Origin: Planctomycetales bacterium
GTDB taxonomy: Bacteria > Planctomycetota > Planctomycetia > Pirellulales > Thermoguttaceae
Length of the DNA: 6,859 nt
NCBI GenBank assembly: GCA_007122045.1
Contig: SKJM01000314.1
Location: forward strand, 1 to 6,859
Reading direction: 5' to 3'
The stretch's first letter is position 1. The number at the start of each line of letters is the position of its first letter. Shown here piece after piece: positions 1 through 5,538 of the stretch. The notes under the pieces were generated by a model, which made no database searches, was not told where the DNA came from, and worked only from the letters and a program-made list of their open reading frames with translations. A program made the position numbers and the translations under genes.

Positions 1-519
1 CGGGTCACCCGGGCGGCCATGATCGGCGGCGGGCGCGATTGCCGCATCGAGAACAACATCTTCGTGGACTGTACACCCGCCGTCCACGTGGACGCCCGGG
101 CCCTCGGCTGGGCGCACTACCACGCCGACGGCTGGCTGCAAGAGGCCGCGGAGAAGGGCACCCTGTCGGGCATCGCCTTCGACAAGCCCCCGTACCGCGA
201 GCGCTATCCCGCGCTGGCCGCCATCCTCGAGAACGAGCCGAAGGCCCCGGTGGGCAACGTCATCGCGCGGAACATCTTCCACGGCGGCCGCTGGGACGGC
301 ATCCACGCCGCTGCCCGGCCTTATGTGGCACTCGCCGACAACCTGATTGACGAAGACTCCCGCTTCGTCGATCCCAAGAACCGCGACTTCCGCCTGCGCG
401 ACGATTCGCCCGCGTGGGCGCTCGGCTTCGAGCGCATCCCCGTCGAGAAGATCGGGCTCTACGAGGACGAAGCCCGCGCCTCCTGGCCCGTCGAGCACGA
501 GGTGCGGCCGGGGGGATAG
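1..519 (+). CDS. Right-handed parallel beta-helix (pectate-lyase-like) protein, C-terminal part
   Basis: The frame is open from the left edge to a TAG stop; about 172 residues are present and the N-terminus lies outside the window. Short turns such as GGGRDCRIENNIFVDC, GNVIARNIF and ADNLID repeat a beta-strand then Asn/Ile pattern, as in coils of right-handed parallel beta-helix proteins. The C-terminus has a pattern I associate with planctomycete and Bacteroidetes beta-helix proteins: a DPKNRDFRLRDDSPA stretch, then GFERIP, EKIGLYEDE and ASWP. These proteins are usually secreted and often annotated as polysaccharide-acting or carbohydrate-binding, but substrate and catalysis cannot be read from this fragment. 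The internal ATG at 19 is only the first Met after the edge, not a supported start. The gene converges on the minus-strand gene ending at 588, with 68 bases between and no clear terminator. Family call is fairly sure; function is not. Confidence 0.8.
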   Translation, partial: RVTRAAMIGGGRDCRIENNIFVDCTPAVHVDARALGWAHYHADGWLQEAAEKGTLSGIAFDKPPYRERYPALAAILENEPKAPVGNVIARNIFHGGRWDGIHAAARPYVALADNLIDEDSRFVDPKNRDFRLRDDSPAWALGFERIPVEKIGLYEDEARASWPVEHEVRPGG

Positions 520-547
520 GGCGTTGGTATTTCCCGCGGCAGGTGAC

Positions 548-571
548 CTTGGCTTTCTATCACTTGGCTTT
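548..571. repeat. Short direct repeat in a convergent gap
   Basis: CTTGGCTTT occurs twice (548-556 and 563-571), 15 bases apart, in the 68-base space between two genes that end tail to tail. There is no accompanying stem-loop or T tract, so it does not read as an intrinsic terminator. It may be chance. Confidence 0.35.
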
Positions 572-587
572 ACTCATGGTGCGCCTG

Positions 588-1358
588 TCATTGTCCATAT
601 CCTTCCACTCCCTCAGCACCTGGCTGGGATACGATGCGGCTGCGCAGCTCGGGCAACCTCTCAGGGTCGGCCTCGGCAACAAGCGCCTTGATCCACGCAG
701 CCGTATCCTGATCCACACGAACCGCTCGGGGCGGAAGCACATCGAATGCATAGAACACGTTCAGCCCTTCCCGCAACGGCACGACCGTGTCATTGATGTA
801 CCCGATATGACGCACTCGCTGTCGCTCCGTCCGCTCCATCGCCACGGTAGCCGGCCCCGTCACCACCCCCGGCCTTGGCGAAAACCACAGAAACAGAACC
901 TTCAGTTCGTTATCTGTATCATAGGCTGGAGCCAGCAAGTATTCGCCTTCGTCGGCCGCCAACCTTTGCTGATAGGGAACCCACACGCTTGTTGTCCACC
1001 ATCGGTCGCGCCGCTCGCGATTTTCTGAGTTAATGCGAGTAACCATACCGTACGCCACGAATGCCGGGCCAACGGCCAGCAATATGCATATTCCCATCAG
1101 AAGCAAACCGTGCGTTCGTCCGTGCGCACGGGCGTAACCGACACCGGCCAATGTGCCAAATACAATCAGCCACCAAGAGAACATGCCTATTGCGACGGCC
1201 GCGCCGAATTCCAGTTCCAACGAACCGGTATTGCCAGCCCACGCAGCGCTCATCCATGCAATCGCGACAATGACCAGTATCATCTTGCCGCCTGACCACA
1301 CGATACGATCGATCACACGCAGCGTGTCCCACCACTTGTCCGATACTATGGCTTTCAT
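588..1358 (-). CDS. Unrecognised membrane protein with three N-terminal helices and a soluble C-terminal domain
   Basis: From the ATG at 1358 the protein is 256 residues. I prefer this start because GAGG lies five bases upstream (1364-1367). A TTG at 1382 would add eight residues but has a poor ribosome site. Three hydrophobic stretches are visible: about residues 25-43 (MILVIVAIAWMSAAWAG), 53-76 (around MFSWWLIVFGTLAGVGYA) and 83-105 (LLLMGICILLAVGPAFVAYG). A soluble half follows, rich in Trp, Arg and acidic residues, starting at the RERRDRWWTT segment. I recognise no family and no catalytic motif. It is the last gene of the minus-strand run, 48 bases after the beta-helix gene, so it may share that transcript. 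Hand counts of four 60-base lines gave 53-58% GC, against about 70% in a counted line of the neighbouring gene. This suggests transfer or a fast-evolving orphan gene. Coding status is supported by membrane helices, ribosome site and context. Confidence 0.72.
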   Translation of the reverse strand: MKAIVSDKWWDTLRVIDRIVWSGGKMILVIVAIAWMSAAWAGNTGSLELEFGAAVAIGMFSWWLIVFGTLAGVGYARAHGRTHGLLLMGICILLAVGPAFVAYGMVTRINSENRERRDRWWTTSVWVPYQQRLAADEGEYLLAPAYDTDNELKVLFLWFSPRPGVVTGPATVAMERTERQRVRHIGYINDTVVPLREGLNVFYAFDVLPPRAVRVDQDTAAWIKALVAEADPERLPELRSRIVSQPGAEGVEGYGQ

Positions 1359-1406
1359 CGCAGCCTCGAGTACGGGTTCCAACTCGATGGGAGCATCGTT
1401 GTTGAC

Positions 1407-2675
1407 TTACTCGGCCGCTGTCCTCCGGAACAGCACGAACGCGCAGAACTCGCCCCCGCCGGTGTCGGCGCTGGCGGGAATGGGAACGTCCACAGGTTTG
1501 CCGTCGAAAGTCCCTTCAGCGACCGGATTGCCGAAGAAGTCGAGCGCGCTAACGATGCGGAACCGGTCGCCTGGGTTGAGGAACTCGCCCAGGTCGACCG
1601 GCACCGCCGCGGCCTTCCGCCAGTTGAAGATCGCCAGGTTCGCGCGGTTCGGGTCGTACCGGTTCGGGCGGAGGATCATGCGGGCGGGTTCCTCGGGCCG
1701 GGGCGCGCCGGCCGGAAGAACCGTATTGTTCCGCTCGTCCACCTCCCGGAAGCGGTTGATGCTCATGCCCGCGCTGACGATGGTGTTGTCACGCACGACG
1801 CAGTCCTCGTTGTGCGGCGCCGTGTAGCCGATCTGCAGCGGCACTTCGTACAGGATGTTTTCGGCGGCGACGATGCCGCGGCTCGGCCGGCCGCCGCCGA
1901 TGAGGATGCGCTGGCGGCCCCCTTCCCGCAACGGGGCGAAGGCGATGTTCCCGATGATCCGGAAGTTGTTGACGAACGCTCGGGCGCTGCCGTACGCCTG
2001 GATGGTGGTCGAGTAGTTGCCCCAGAGGATGCAGTCGGTGATCCGCTTCTCGCCATCGTCATTTTGCGTGTAGATGCCGGGCCCGTGGTAGCGGTCGGGC
2101 CCGATCCAACCGTTGCGGTAGATGAGGGATCCGTGCAATTCGCAGTCGACCGCCATGCGCCAGAAACTGATGCCGGTTGAAAGGTTGTCGTGGACCACCA
2201 GGTTGATGAACTTGCACCGGCGGGCCGAATTGATGGTGATGCCGCCGGCCGGCCGCTTGTCGTCCTCGACATGCGAGCCGGCCTGTTCGACGCGGCGGTC
2301 CCACCCCTGCGCTTCGCTCACGATGAACTCGAGGTCCCACATCCAGATATCCGCGGCGTCCTCGACCGTCAGGCCGGCGTCGATGGTGGTCCGCTCGCCC
2401 GGCACGGGGCGCACGTGGACGGGATTGCCCTCCTCGCCCGTCATCGCAAAGCGGTAGGCGCCGCCGTCGCGCGTCCGATTCGGATGCCGGTACACGCCGC
2501 TCTTCAGGTAGACGGTCGAACCGGGTTCGACGGGCTGCCTTCCGGCGAAGACCGATTCGATATCCCAGGGAGCCTCGGCGGTTCCCCGGCCGTCCGGGCG
2601 GCCGCAGGGCGCCACGAAGTATTCGGCCGCACCGGCCGCGAGGGCGAGACAACATGCCGCCACGGTGGTCATCAT
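1407..2675 (-). CDS. Secreted right-handed parallel beta-helix (pectate-lyase-like) protein
   Basis: 422 residues. The N-terminus (MMTTVAACCLALAAGAAEYF) looks like a signal peptide with probable cleavage near Ala16-Ala17, although its n-region lacks a basic residue. After it comes the usual opening of pectate-lyase-like beta-helix proteins: EYFVAPCGRPDGRGTAEAPW, then PGSTVYLKSGVYRHP, then GNPVHVRPVPGERTTIDAG. Residues roughly 110-330 carry the coils, with strands such as GITINSARRCKFINLVV, RITDCILWGN, FRIIGNIAF and CVVRDNTIVSAG. The last 90 residues (NLAIFNWRKAAAVPVDL to the end) resemble a beta-sandwich of the type that caps glycoside-active proteins. Such proteins act outside the cytoplasm, often on acidic polysaccharides; I cannot name a substrate or catalytic residue. 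Start: two adjacent ATGs (2675, 2672), no strong Shine-Dalgarno, and an in-frame TAG 11 codons upstream with no other start between. The gene lies 30 bases after the small membrane protein, so translation may depend on the operon. Confidence 0.85.
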   Translation of the reverse strand: MMTTVAACCLALAAGAAEYFVAPCGRPDGRGTAEAPWDIESVFAGRQPVEPGSTVYLKSGVYRHPNRTRDGGAYRFAMTGEEGNPVHVRPVPGERTTIDAGLTVEDAADIWMWDLEFIVSEAQGWDRRVEQAGSHVEDDKRPAGGITINSARRCKFINLVVHDNLSTGISFWRMAVDCELHGSLIYRNGWIGPDRYHGPGIYTQNDDGEKRITDCILWGNYSTTIQAYGSARAFVNNFRIIGNIAFAPLREGGRQRILIGGGRPSRGIVAAENILYEVPLQIGYTAPHNEDCVVRDNTIVSAGMSINRFREVDERNNTVLPAGAPRPEEPARMILRPNRYDPNRANLAIFNWRKAAAVPVDLGEFLNPGDRFRIVSALDFFGNPVAEGTFDGKPVDVPIPASADTGGGEFCAFVLFRRTAAE

Positions 2676-2705
2676 CGGGCTTCGCTCGCTGCCAGATCCT
2701 GGCGG

Positions 2706-2933
2706 CTACTGTTCCACCTTCGCCTTTTCGCGGCGTTTGCTGGGCTTGCACAGGATGAGCAGGCCGAGCCCGATGCCCAAAAAGACCAGGGCGTAGGACA
2801 TCACCCAGGGCGAGGCGCTGCGGGCGCCGTCACCGCCCGCTTGCGCCCAAGCTTGCGGGGCCGGGGCCAACCAGCAGGCGGCGGTGAGCAAGCAAGCAAC
2901 GCCGCGGCGGGGAAAGACTCGCATAAATCGCAT
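2706..2933 (-). CDS. Small protein with signal peptide and one membrane helix
   Basis: 75 residues from the ATG at 2933, preceded by AGGGAG eight bases upstream (2942-2947). A second Met at residue 4 has no ribosome site. The N-terminus is basic (MRFMRVFPRRG), followed by a hydrophobic core and an Ala-rich cleavage-like site (PQAWA-QA, about residue 30). A short Gly/Ser-rich spacer leads to one strong membrane helix (about 43-62, VMSYALVFLGIGLGLLILC) and a very basic tail (KPSKRREKAK). The predicted mature form is a single-pass protein with a tiny outer segment and a basic cytoplasmic tail. I recall similar SPWVMSYALV-type small proteins in planctomycetes, but no function is known to me. It sits 15 bases after the HYExAFE gene and 30 bases before the beta-helix gene, in a likely operon. 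An accessory or scaffold role in the membrane is a guess only. Confidence 0.78.
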   Translation of the reverse strand: MRFMRVFPRRGVACLLTAACWLAPAPQAWAQAGGDGARSASPWVMSYALVFLGIGLGLLILCKPSKRREKAKVEQ

Positions 2934-2941
2934 CGAAGCAA

Positions 2942-2947
2942 CTCCCT
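2942..2947 (-). promoter_or_regulatory. Ribosome binding site of the small membrane protein
   Basis: On the minus strand AGGGAG lies eight bases before the ATG at 2933, squeezed between that start and the TGA of the upstream gene (2949-2951). It fixes the first Met as the start and fits operon-style translation. Confidence 0.6.
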
Positions 2948-2948
2948 A

Positions 2949-3485
2949 TCACTCTTTTGGGCAGCCGGCGGCCGGGCCCACCCCGAGCCACGCGTCGAGC
3001 GGCCGGGCGATGCGGCGGAACTCGGCTGTGGGCATGGCCACGGTGTCCCATTTGGGTGAAATGACGCGGGCCGACGCCGCGTAGTCGGACAGCCGCACAG
3101 CTACAAAACCATACAAATTTCCACGATACTCGAAAAGCTGAGCCTCCGGTAGGGGCGCCCGATCACCCAGCACGTCGTACGCGAACACGAACAACGCCCG
3201 GAACGACGCGCCGAACAACTCCTCCCATTGGGCCATGCTGACGAGGTCGTCGCGGGTCGACCAATTCTTCCAATACTGTTTCGTCTCTTCTCCGGAGGGA
3301 AATCGCCGCCCCTTCACGTCGACCAGCCAAGTCTCGCCGGGCGAGGAGACGATGAAGTCGAGGCTCTTGATCGAGGCCCCATCGCTCAACACGCTCCGCT
3401 TGGCCTCGTCGACGGCCACATAGGGCACCCCCCGGCTTCGAAGGTATGCCTCGAACGCGGTCTCGTAGTGGTTATCGCGGTTCAT
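2949..3485 (-). CDS. HYExAFE family protein with PD-(D/E)XK-like nuclease signature
   Basis: 178 residues from the ATG at 3485. The open frame continues far upstream, but that part lies antisense to the divergent gene and carries no protein signal. Residues 6-12 read HYETAFE, matching the HYExAFE name used for a family I know mainly from planctomycetes. The following order fits a restriction-endonuclease-like fold: Glu8/Glu12 in the first helix, then SLDFIV with Asp43, then LVDVKGRR with Asp56-Val-Lys58 (a D-X-K motif), then a helix with Gln84 (MAQWEELFG). The family function is, to my knowledge, untested, so nuclease activity is inference from the motif. There is no signal peptide or membrane helix, so it should be cytoplasmic. 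It appears to be the first gene of a four-gene run that otherwise encodes envelope proteins. The promoter at 3524-3552 would give a leader of about 30 bases; the ribosome site is weak (GGGGGCG). Confidence 0.85.
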   Translation of the reverse strand: MNRDNHYETAFEAYLRSRGVPYVAVDEAKRSVLSDGASIKSLDFIVSSPGETWLVDVKGRRFPSGEETKQYWKNWSTRDDLVSMAQWEELFGASFRALFVFAYDVLGDRAPLPEAQLFEYRGNLYGFVAVRLSDYAASARVISPKWDTVAMPTAEFRRIARPLDAWLGVGPAAGCPKE

Positions 3486-3523
3486 GGGCAAGCGCCCCCG
3501 AGCGACGGTTCCGACCCCCACTG

Positions 3524-3552
3524 ATTGTACCCTGGGCGGCCCGGTTTGGCAA
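3524..3552 (-). promoter_or_regulatory. Predicted sigma70-type promoter of the minus-strand gene run
   Basis: On the minus strand TTGCCA (3552-3547) and TACAAT (3529-3524) are separated by exactly 17 bases. Each box matches the consensus at five of six positions. Transcription would start near 3516-3518, about 30 bases before the ATG at 3485. It would drive the HYExAFE gene and probably the genes down to 588. Planctomycete promoter preferences are less well known than those of E. coli, so this stays a prediction. Confidence 0.55.
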
Positions 3553-3560
3553 ACCGTGCC
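3538..3560. promoter_or_regulatory. Palindrome overlapping the -35 box (operator candidate)
   Basis: Arms of 11 bases (3538-3548 and 3550-3560) pair with one mismatch around a single central G. The perfect core is CGGTTTG-G-CAAACCG (3542-3556). It covers the whole predicted -35 hexamer at 3547-3552. A site of this size and symmetry suits a dimeric repressor, but no regulator gene is in view. Confidence 0.45.
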
Positions 3561-3620
3561 CGGAAAGGAGCAGCACGGAATGTTTTTGTGGAAAATAGTT
3601 GGCGCGGAAACCGGCCGAAT

Positions 3621-3646
3621 TGGCGAATCTGATGTTGTGGCGAATC
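3621..3646. repeat. 9-base direct repeat in the divergent leader
   Basis: TGGCGAATC occurs at 3621-3629 and 3638-3646, 17 bases apart, not far from two helical turns. It could be a tandem protein-binding site upstream of the plus-strand gene or simple chance. Confidence 0.4.
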
Positions 3647-3683
3647 GGCGGATCGGCAACAATGCCGCAGTTTTCATGCGGGA

Positions 3684-3703
3684 CGGTCTCGACTGCGAGA
3701 CCG
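3684..3703. promoter_or_regulatory. Perfect 8-bp hairpin upstream of the thioredoxin-protease gene
   Basis: CGGTCTCG and CGAGACCG enclose the four-base loop ACTG. The stem is fully paired and ends 130 bases before the ATG at 3834. No T tract follows on either strand, so it is not a standard intrinsic terminator. It may be a leader RNA structure or a protein-binding palindrome. Confidence 0.45.
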
Positions 3704-3821
3704 GCTCGCCCCCAGTTGCCGCGCGGACCACTCGATTCGAGGCAAACGGACCCAGCCGCCGGCGGCCCGCAGGACGCGGCCACCGGGAGTGCCATCCGCG
3801 CGAACCCAAACGCAGACCGAC

Positions 3822-3828
3822 AGGAGGG
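3822..3828 (+). promoter_or_regulatory. Strong Shine-Dalgarno of the thioredoxin-protease gene
   Basis: AGGAGGG ends five bases before the ATG at 3834. It is the best ribosome site in the window. It decides the start over an in-frame GTG at 3789, which would add 15 hydrophilic residues (MPSARTQTQTDRREP) with no sign of a domain. Confidence 0.8.
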
Positions 3829-3833
3829 AACCG

Positions 3834-5369
3834 ATGGTCTCGTTGCCCGCTACCCTGATGAGCCTGGCGCTGCTCGGCGCCGGCGAAACCGTCCTTCTGA
3901 ACTTCTCGGCCGACTGGTGCGCCCCGTGCCGAGCGATGGAACCCACCCTCGAGGCGCTCCGCGCGAAAGGCTATCCGATACGGAAGGTCGACGTCGACCG
4001 AGAGCCGGCCCTGGCGCAGCGTCACGGGGTGACGTCGCTGCCCACCTTTGTGATGCTGGCCGATGGCCGAGAGGTGGGGCGACTGGTCGGCCGCGCATCG
4101 CTCGACCAGCTCGAACAGATGTGTCGGCGGGCGGGGGGAACCGGAACCTCCCAGGGCCCCAACCCCTCCACAGCGGTGTCCGGAGTGCCGCGTCGTGCCA
4201 TCGAGGACGGCAACTTGCCCCCCGCCAGGTCGCAGGTGGTTCCCGTCGCCGCGACCCTGCCGGCCAATCAACCGGGCGCGCGGGATGCCCGCGGGGTGGC
4301 AACTGCCGATGCCCTCGAGGAGGCACCCCCTTGGGGGGCTCCGCGGCACGTTAGCGACGATCAACGTATCGCCGCCACGGTCCGCCTGAGAATCCAGGAC
4401 GCACGAGGGCATTCCCGAGGCACCGGCACGCTCATCGATGCACGGGGCGGTGAGGCGTTGATTCTCACGTGCGGGCACATCTTTCGCGATTCGCAAGGCA
4501 AGGGCCGCATCGAAGTCGACTTGTTCGGCCCGCACGCCTCCCAGCGCATCCCCGGCCGGCTTGTGGCGTTCGACCTGAAAACCGATGTCGGCTTGGTGGC
4601 CCTCCGTGTGCCGGGCTCGGTGACGACCGCGCGCGTCGCCCCGCCCGACTACGAGCTTCAAGTGGGACAATCAGTCGTTTCGGTCGGATGCGACCACGGG
4701 GCCGATCCCACCGCCCGGCACAGTCGCGTCAATTCGCTCAACAAGTTCCTCGGACCGGCGAACATCCAGGTGGCCGGGCAGCCGGTCGAAGGGCGCAGTG
4801 GGGGTGGATTGTTCACCACCGAGGGGTACCTCGTCGGCGTCTGCAATGCGGCCGACCCTCAGGACGGGGAGGGGCTGTTCGCTGCCGCCGAGTGCATTTA
4901 CGCCATTCTCGATGAGGCCGGCCTGGCGTACGTGTACGATCCGAGCCAGCCGGCGCCCCTGCCGCCCACCCGCCCCTCCGAGCCTGTGGAACCGGAAAGC
5001 GACAGCCGGTTGGCAACCGTGCCTCCCGCGCCGCCAACAGAGCCAATCCATCGCGGGGCGCTCGAAGAGATTCGGTGGCCGTCGGGCGCCGGCCCGGTAC
5101 GCCCCGTCGCCGCGACGCGCGACGACCTGGCGGCATTCGAACGCGATGAGCTTCCCGCGCTCGACCGCGACGAGCGTACGGCGCTGGCAGAGATCCGCCG
5201 CCGGCTCGACGAAGGGCATGAGGTCATCTGCATCATTCGGCCGCGCGACAATCCCCAGGCGAAGAGCGAAGTTCTGGTCCTCGACAAGGTGTCGTCCGAC
5301 TTCCTGCGGCACCTCGAAGCCGCCGCGCACGCGGCCGATAAGCCGCGGTTCACGTCTTCCCGCGAGTAA
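3834..5369 (+). CDS. Thioredoxin-like and trypsin-like serine protease fusion protein
   Basis: 511 residues. Residues about 1-100 form a thioredoxin domain with WCAPC at 28-32 and the cis-Pro loop TSLPTF (Pro70). Asn23 occupies the position of the buried Asp26 of E. coli thioredoxin. A low-complexity linker (about 101-170) leads to a chymotrypsin-fold protease of the trypsin-like/HtrA sort. Its triad residues are visible: His215 in LTCGHIF, Asp251 in TDVGLVAL, and Ser322 in GRSGGGLF. No PDZ domain follows. Instead there is a Pro-rich linker (about 370-425) and a tail (about 445-511) with EVICIIRPRDNPQAKSEVLV, a segment I think recurs in planctomycete proteins. The N-terminus has a short hydrophobic stretch (4-16) but no basic n-region, so export is uncertain. 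The fusion suggests coupled disulfide handling and proteolysis, perhaps protein quality control; the substrate is unknown. It is divergent from the minus-strand run and appears to be monocistronic. Confidence 0.9.
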   Translation: MVSLPATLMSLALLGAGETVLLNFSADWCAPCRAMEPTLEALRAKGYPIRKVDVDREPALAQRHGVTSLPTFVMLADGREVGRLVGRASLDQLEQMCRRAGGTGTSQGPNPSTAVSGVPRRAIEDGNLPPARSQVVPVAATLPANQPGARDARGVATADALEEAPPWGAPRHVSDDQRIAATVRLRIQDARGHSRGTGTLIDARGGEALILTCGHIFRDSQGKGRIEVDLFGPHASQRIPGRLVAFDLKTDVGLVALRVPGSVTTARVAPPDYELQVGQSVVSVGCDHGADPTARHSRVNSLNKFLGPANIQVAGQPVEGRSGGGLFTTEGYLVGVCNAADPQDGEGLFAAAECIYAILDEAGLAYVYDPSQPAPLPPTRPSEPVEPESDSRLATVPPAPPTEPIHRGALEEIRWPSGAGPVRPVAATRDDLAAFERDELPALDRDERTALAEIRRRLDEGHEVICIIRPRDNPQAKSEVLVLDKVSSDFLRHLEAAAHAADKPRFTSSRE

Positions 5370-5388
5370 CGGCCCCTCGTGGACAGGC

Positions 5389-5433
5389 CGGATTGGGCCG
5401 ATCGGACGGGTCGGATCAGTTGGACGGATTGGG
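5389..5433 (+). repeat. Degenerate 9-base tandem repeat, five units
   Basis: Five consecutive 9-mers begin 20 bases after the protease stop codon: CGGATTGGG, CCGATCGGA, CGGGTCGGA, TCAGTTGGA, CGGATTGGG. The first and last are identical. All share a purine-rich GG(A/G) end. The period of nine gives Gly-Arg-Ile-like or Pro-Ile-Arg-like repeats in open frames, which accounts for spurious reading frames over it. It looks like a simple-sequence expansion. Confidence 0.6.
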
Positions 5434-5467
5434 CTGAGCAAGCCGAGCGTGTAGGAACGGGCTCGCA

Positions 5468-5538
5468 GTTGGAGTTCACGCTTTAGCGCGCCAATCGAGC
5501 GCGGGCGCAAACCGGCACGCTAAAGCGTGAACTCCAAC
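5468..5538. repeat. Long inverted repeat with nested palindromes (REP-like or MITE-like)
   Basis: Arms of 25 bases (5468-5492 and 5514-5538) pair with one mismatch (5489 against 5517) around a 21-base loop. Positions 5468-5488 pair perfectly with 5518-5538. Inside the right arm is a second perfect palindrome, CACGCT-AA-AGCGTG (5516-5529). The left arm holds its near-copy CACGCT-TT-AGCGCG (5477-5490, five of six pairs). No T tract follows, so it is not a typical intrinsic terminator, although the RNA would fold strongly and could protect the 3' end of the protease transcript. I recall similar GGAGTTCACGCTTTAGCG repeats as dispersed elements in planctomycetes; that memory needs a genome search. 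Confidence 0.75.

Larger units (their letters stand above)
3486..3833. other. Intergenic region between divergent genes (348 bases)
   Basis: No gene is supported here. It separates the HYExAFE gene (minus) from the thioredoxin-protease gene (plus). It holds a minus-strand promoter, a palindrome over that promoter's -35 box, a 9-base direct repeat, a perfect 8-bp hairpin, a 12-base self-complementary stretch at 3755-3766 (GCCGCCGGCGGC) and the plus-strand ribosome site. I found no convincing plus-strand promoter. The best pair, TTGTGG at 3635 and AACAAT at 3658, is weak. Confidence 0.7.

Noticed and set aside
1385..1398. Small hairpin CGATG-GGAG-CATCG between two minus-strand genes
   Set aside because: The 5-bp stem without a T tract is too weak to call a terminator or an attenuator.
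1153..1827. 224-codon plus-strand frame
   Set aside because: It is antisense to two minus-strand genes, rich in Ser/Ala/Arg with no recognisable domain, and spans the gap between them.
2607..2675. Lipoprotein signal (VAAC) in the beta-helix protein
   Set aside because: The candidate Cys is at residue 8, with too short a hydrophobic region before it and no basic n-region. An ordinary signal peptide ending near residue 17 fits better.
3599..4354. 251-codon plus-strand frame rich in Arg, Pro and Gly
   Set aside because: It overlaps the thioredoxin domain in another frame, has low-complexity composition and has no ribosome site.
2949..4670. 573-codon open frame on the minus strand
   Set aside because: Only the part after the ATG at 3485 has protein signal. 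The upstream part is antisense to the thioredoxin-protease gene and crosses the divergent promoter region; its length reflects high GC and few stops.
4671..5510. 279-codon minus-strand frame ending in a Pro-Ile-Arg repeat
   Set aside because: It is antisense to the protease domain. Its repeat end is the translation of the 9-base tandem repeat and its start lies inside the inverted repeat.
5468..5538. Intrinsic terminator for the protease gene
   Set aside because: The stem is very strong, but no run of T follows on either strand and it lies about 100 bases after the stop codon. A repeat element fits better, although a termination effect is possible.
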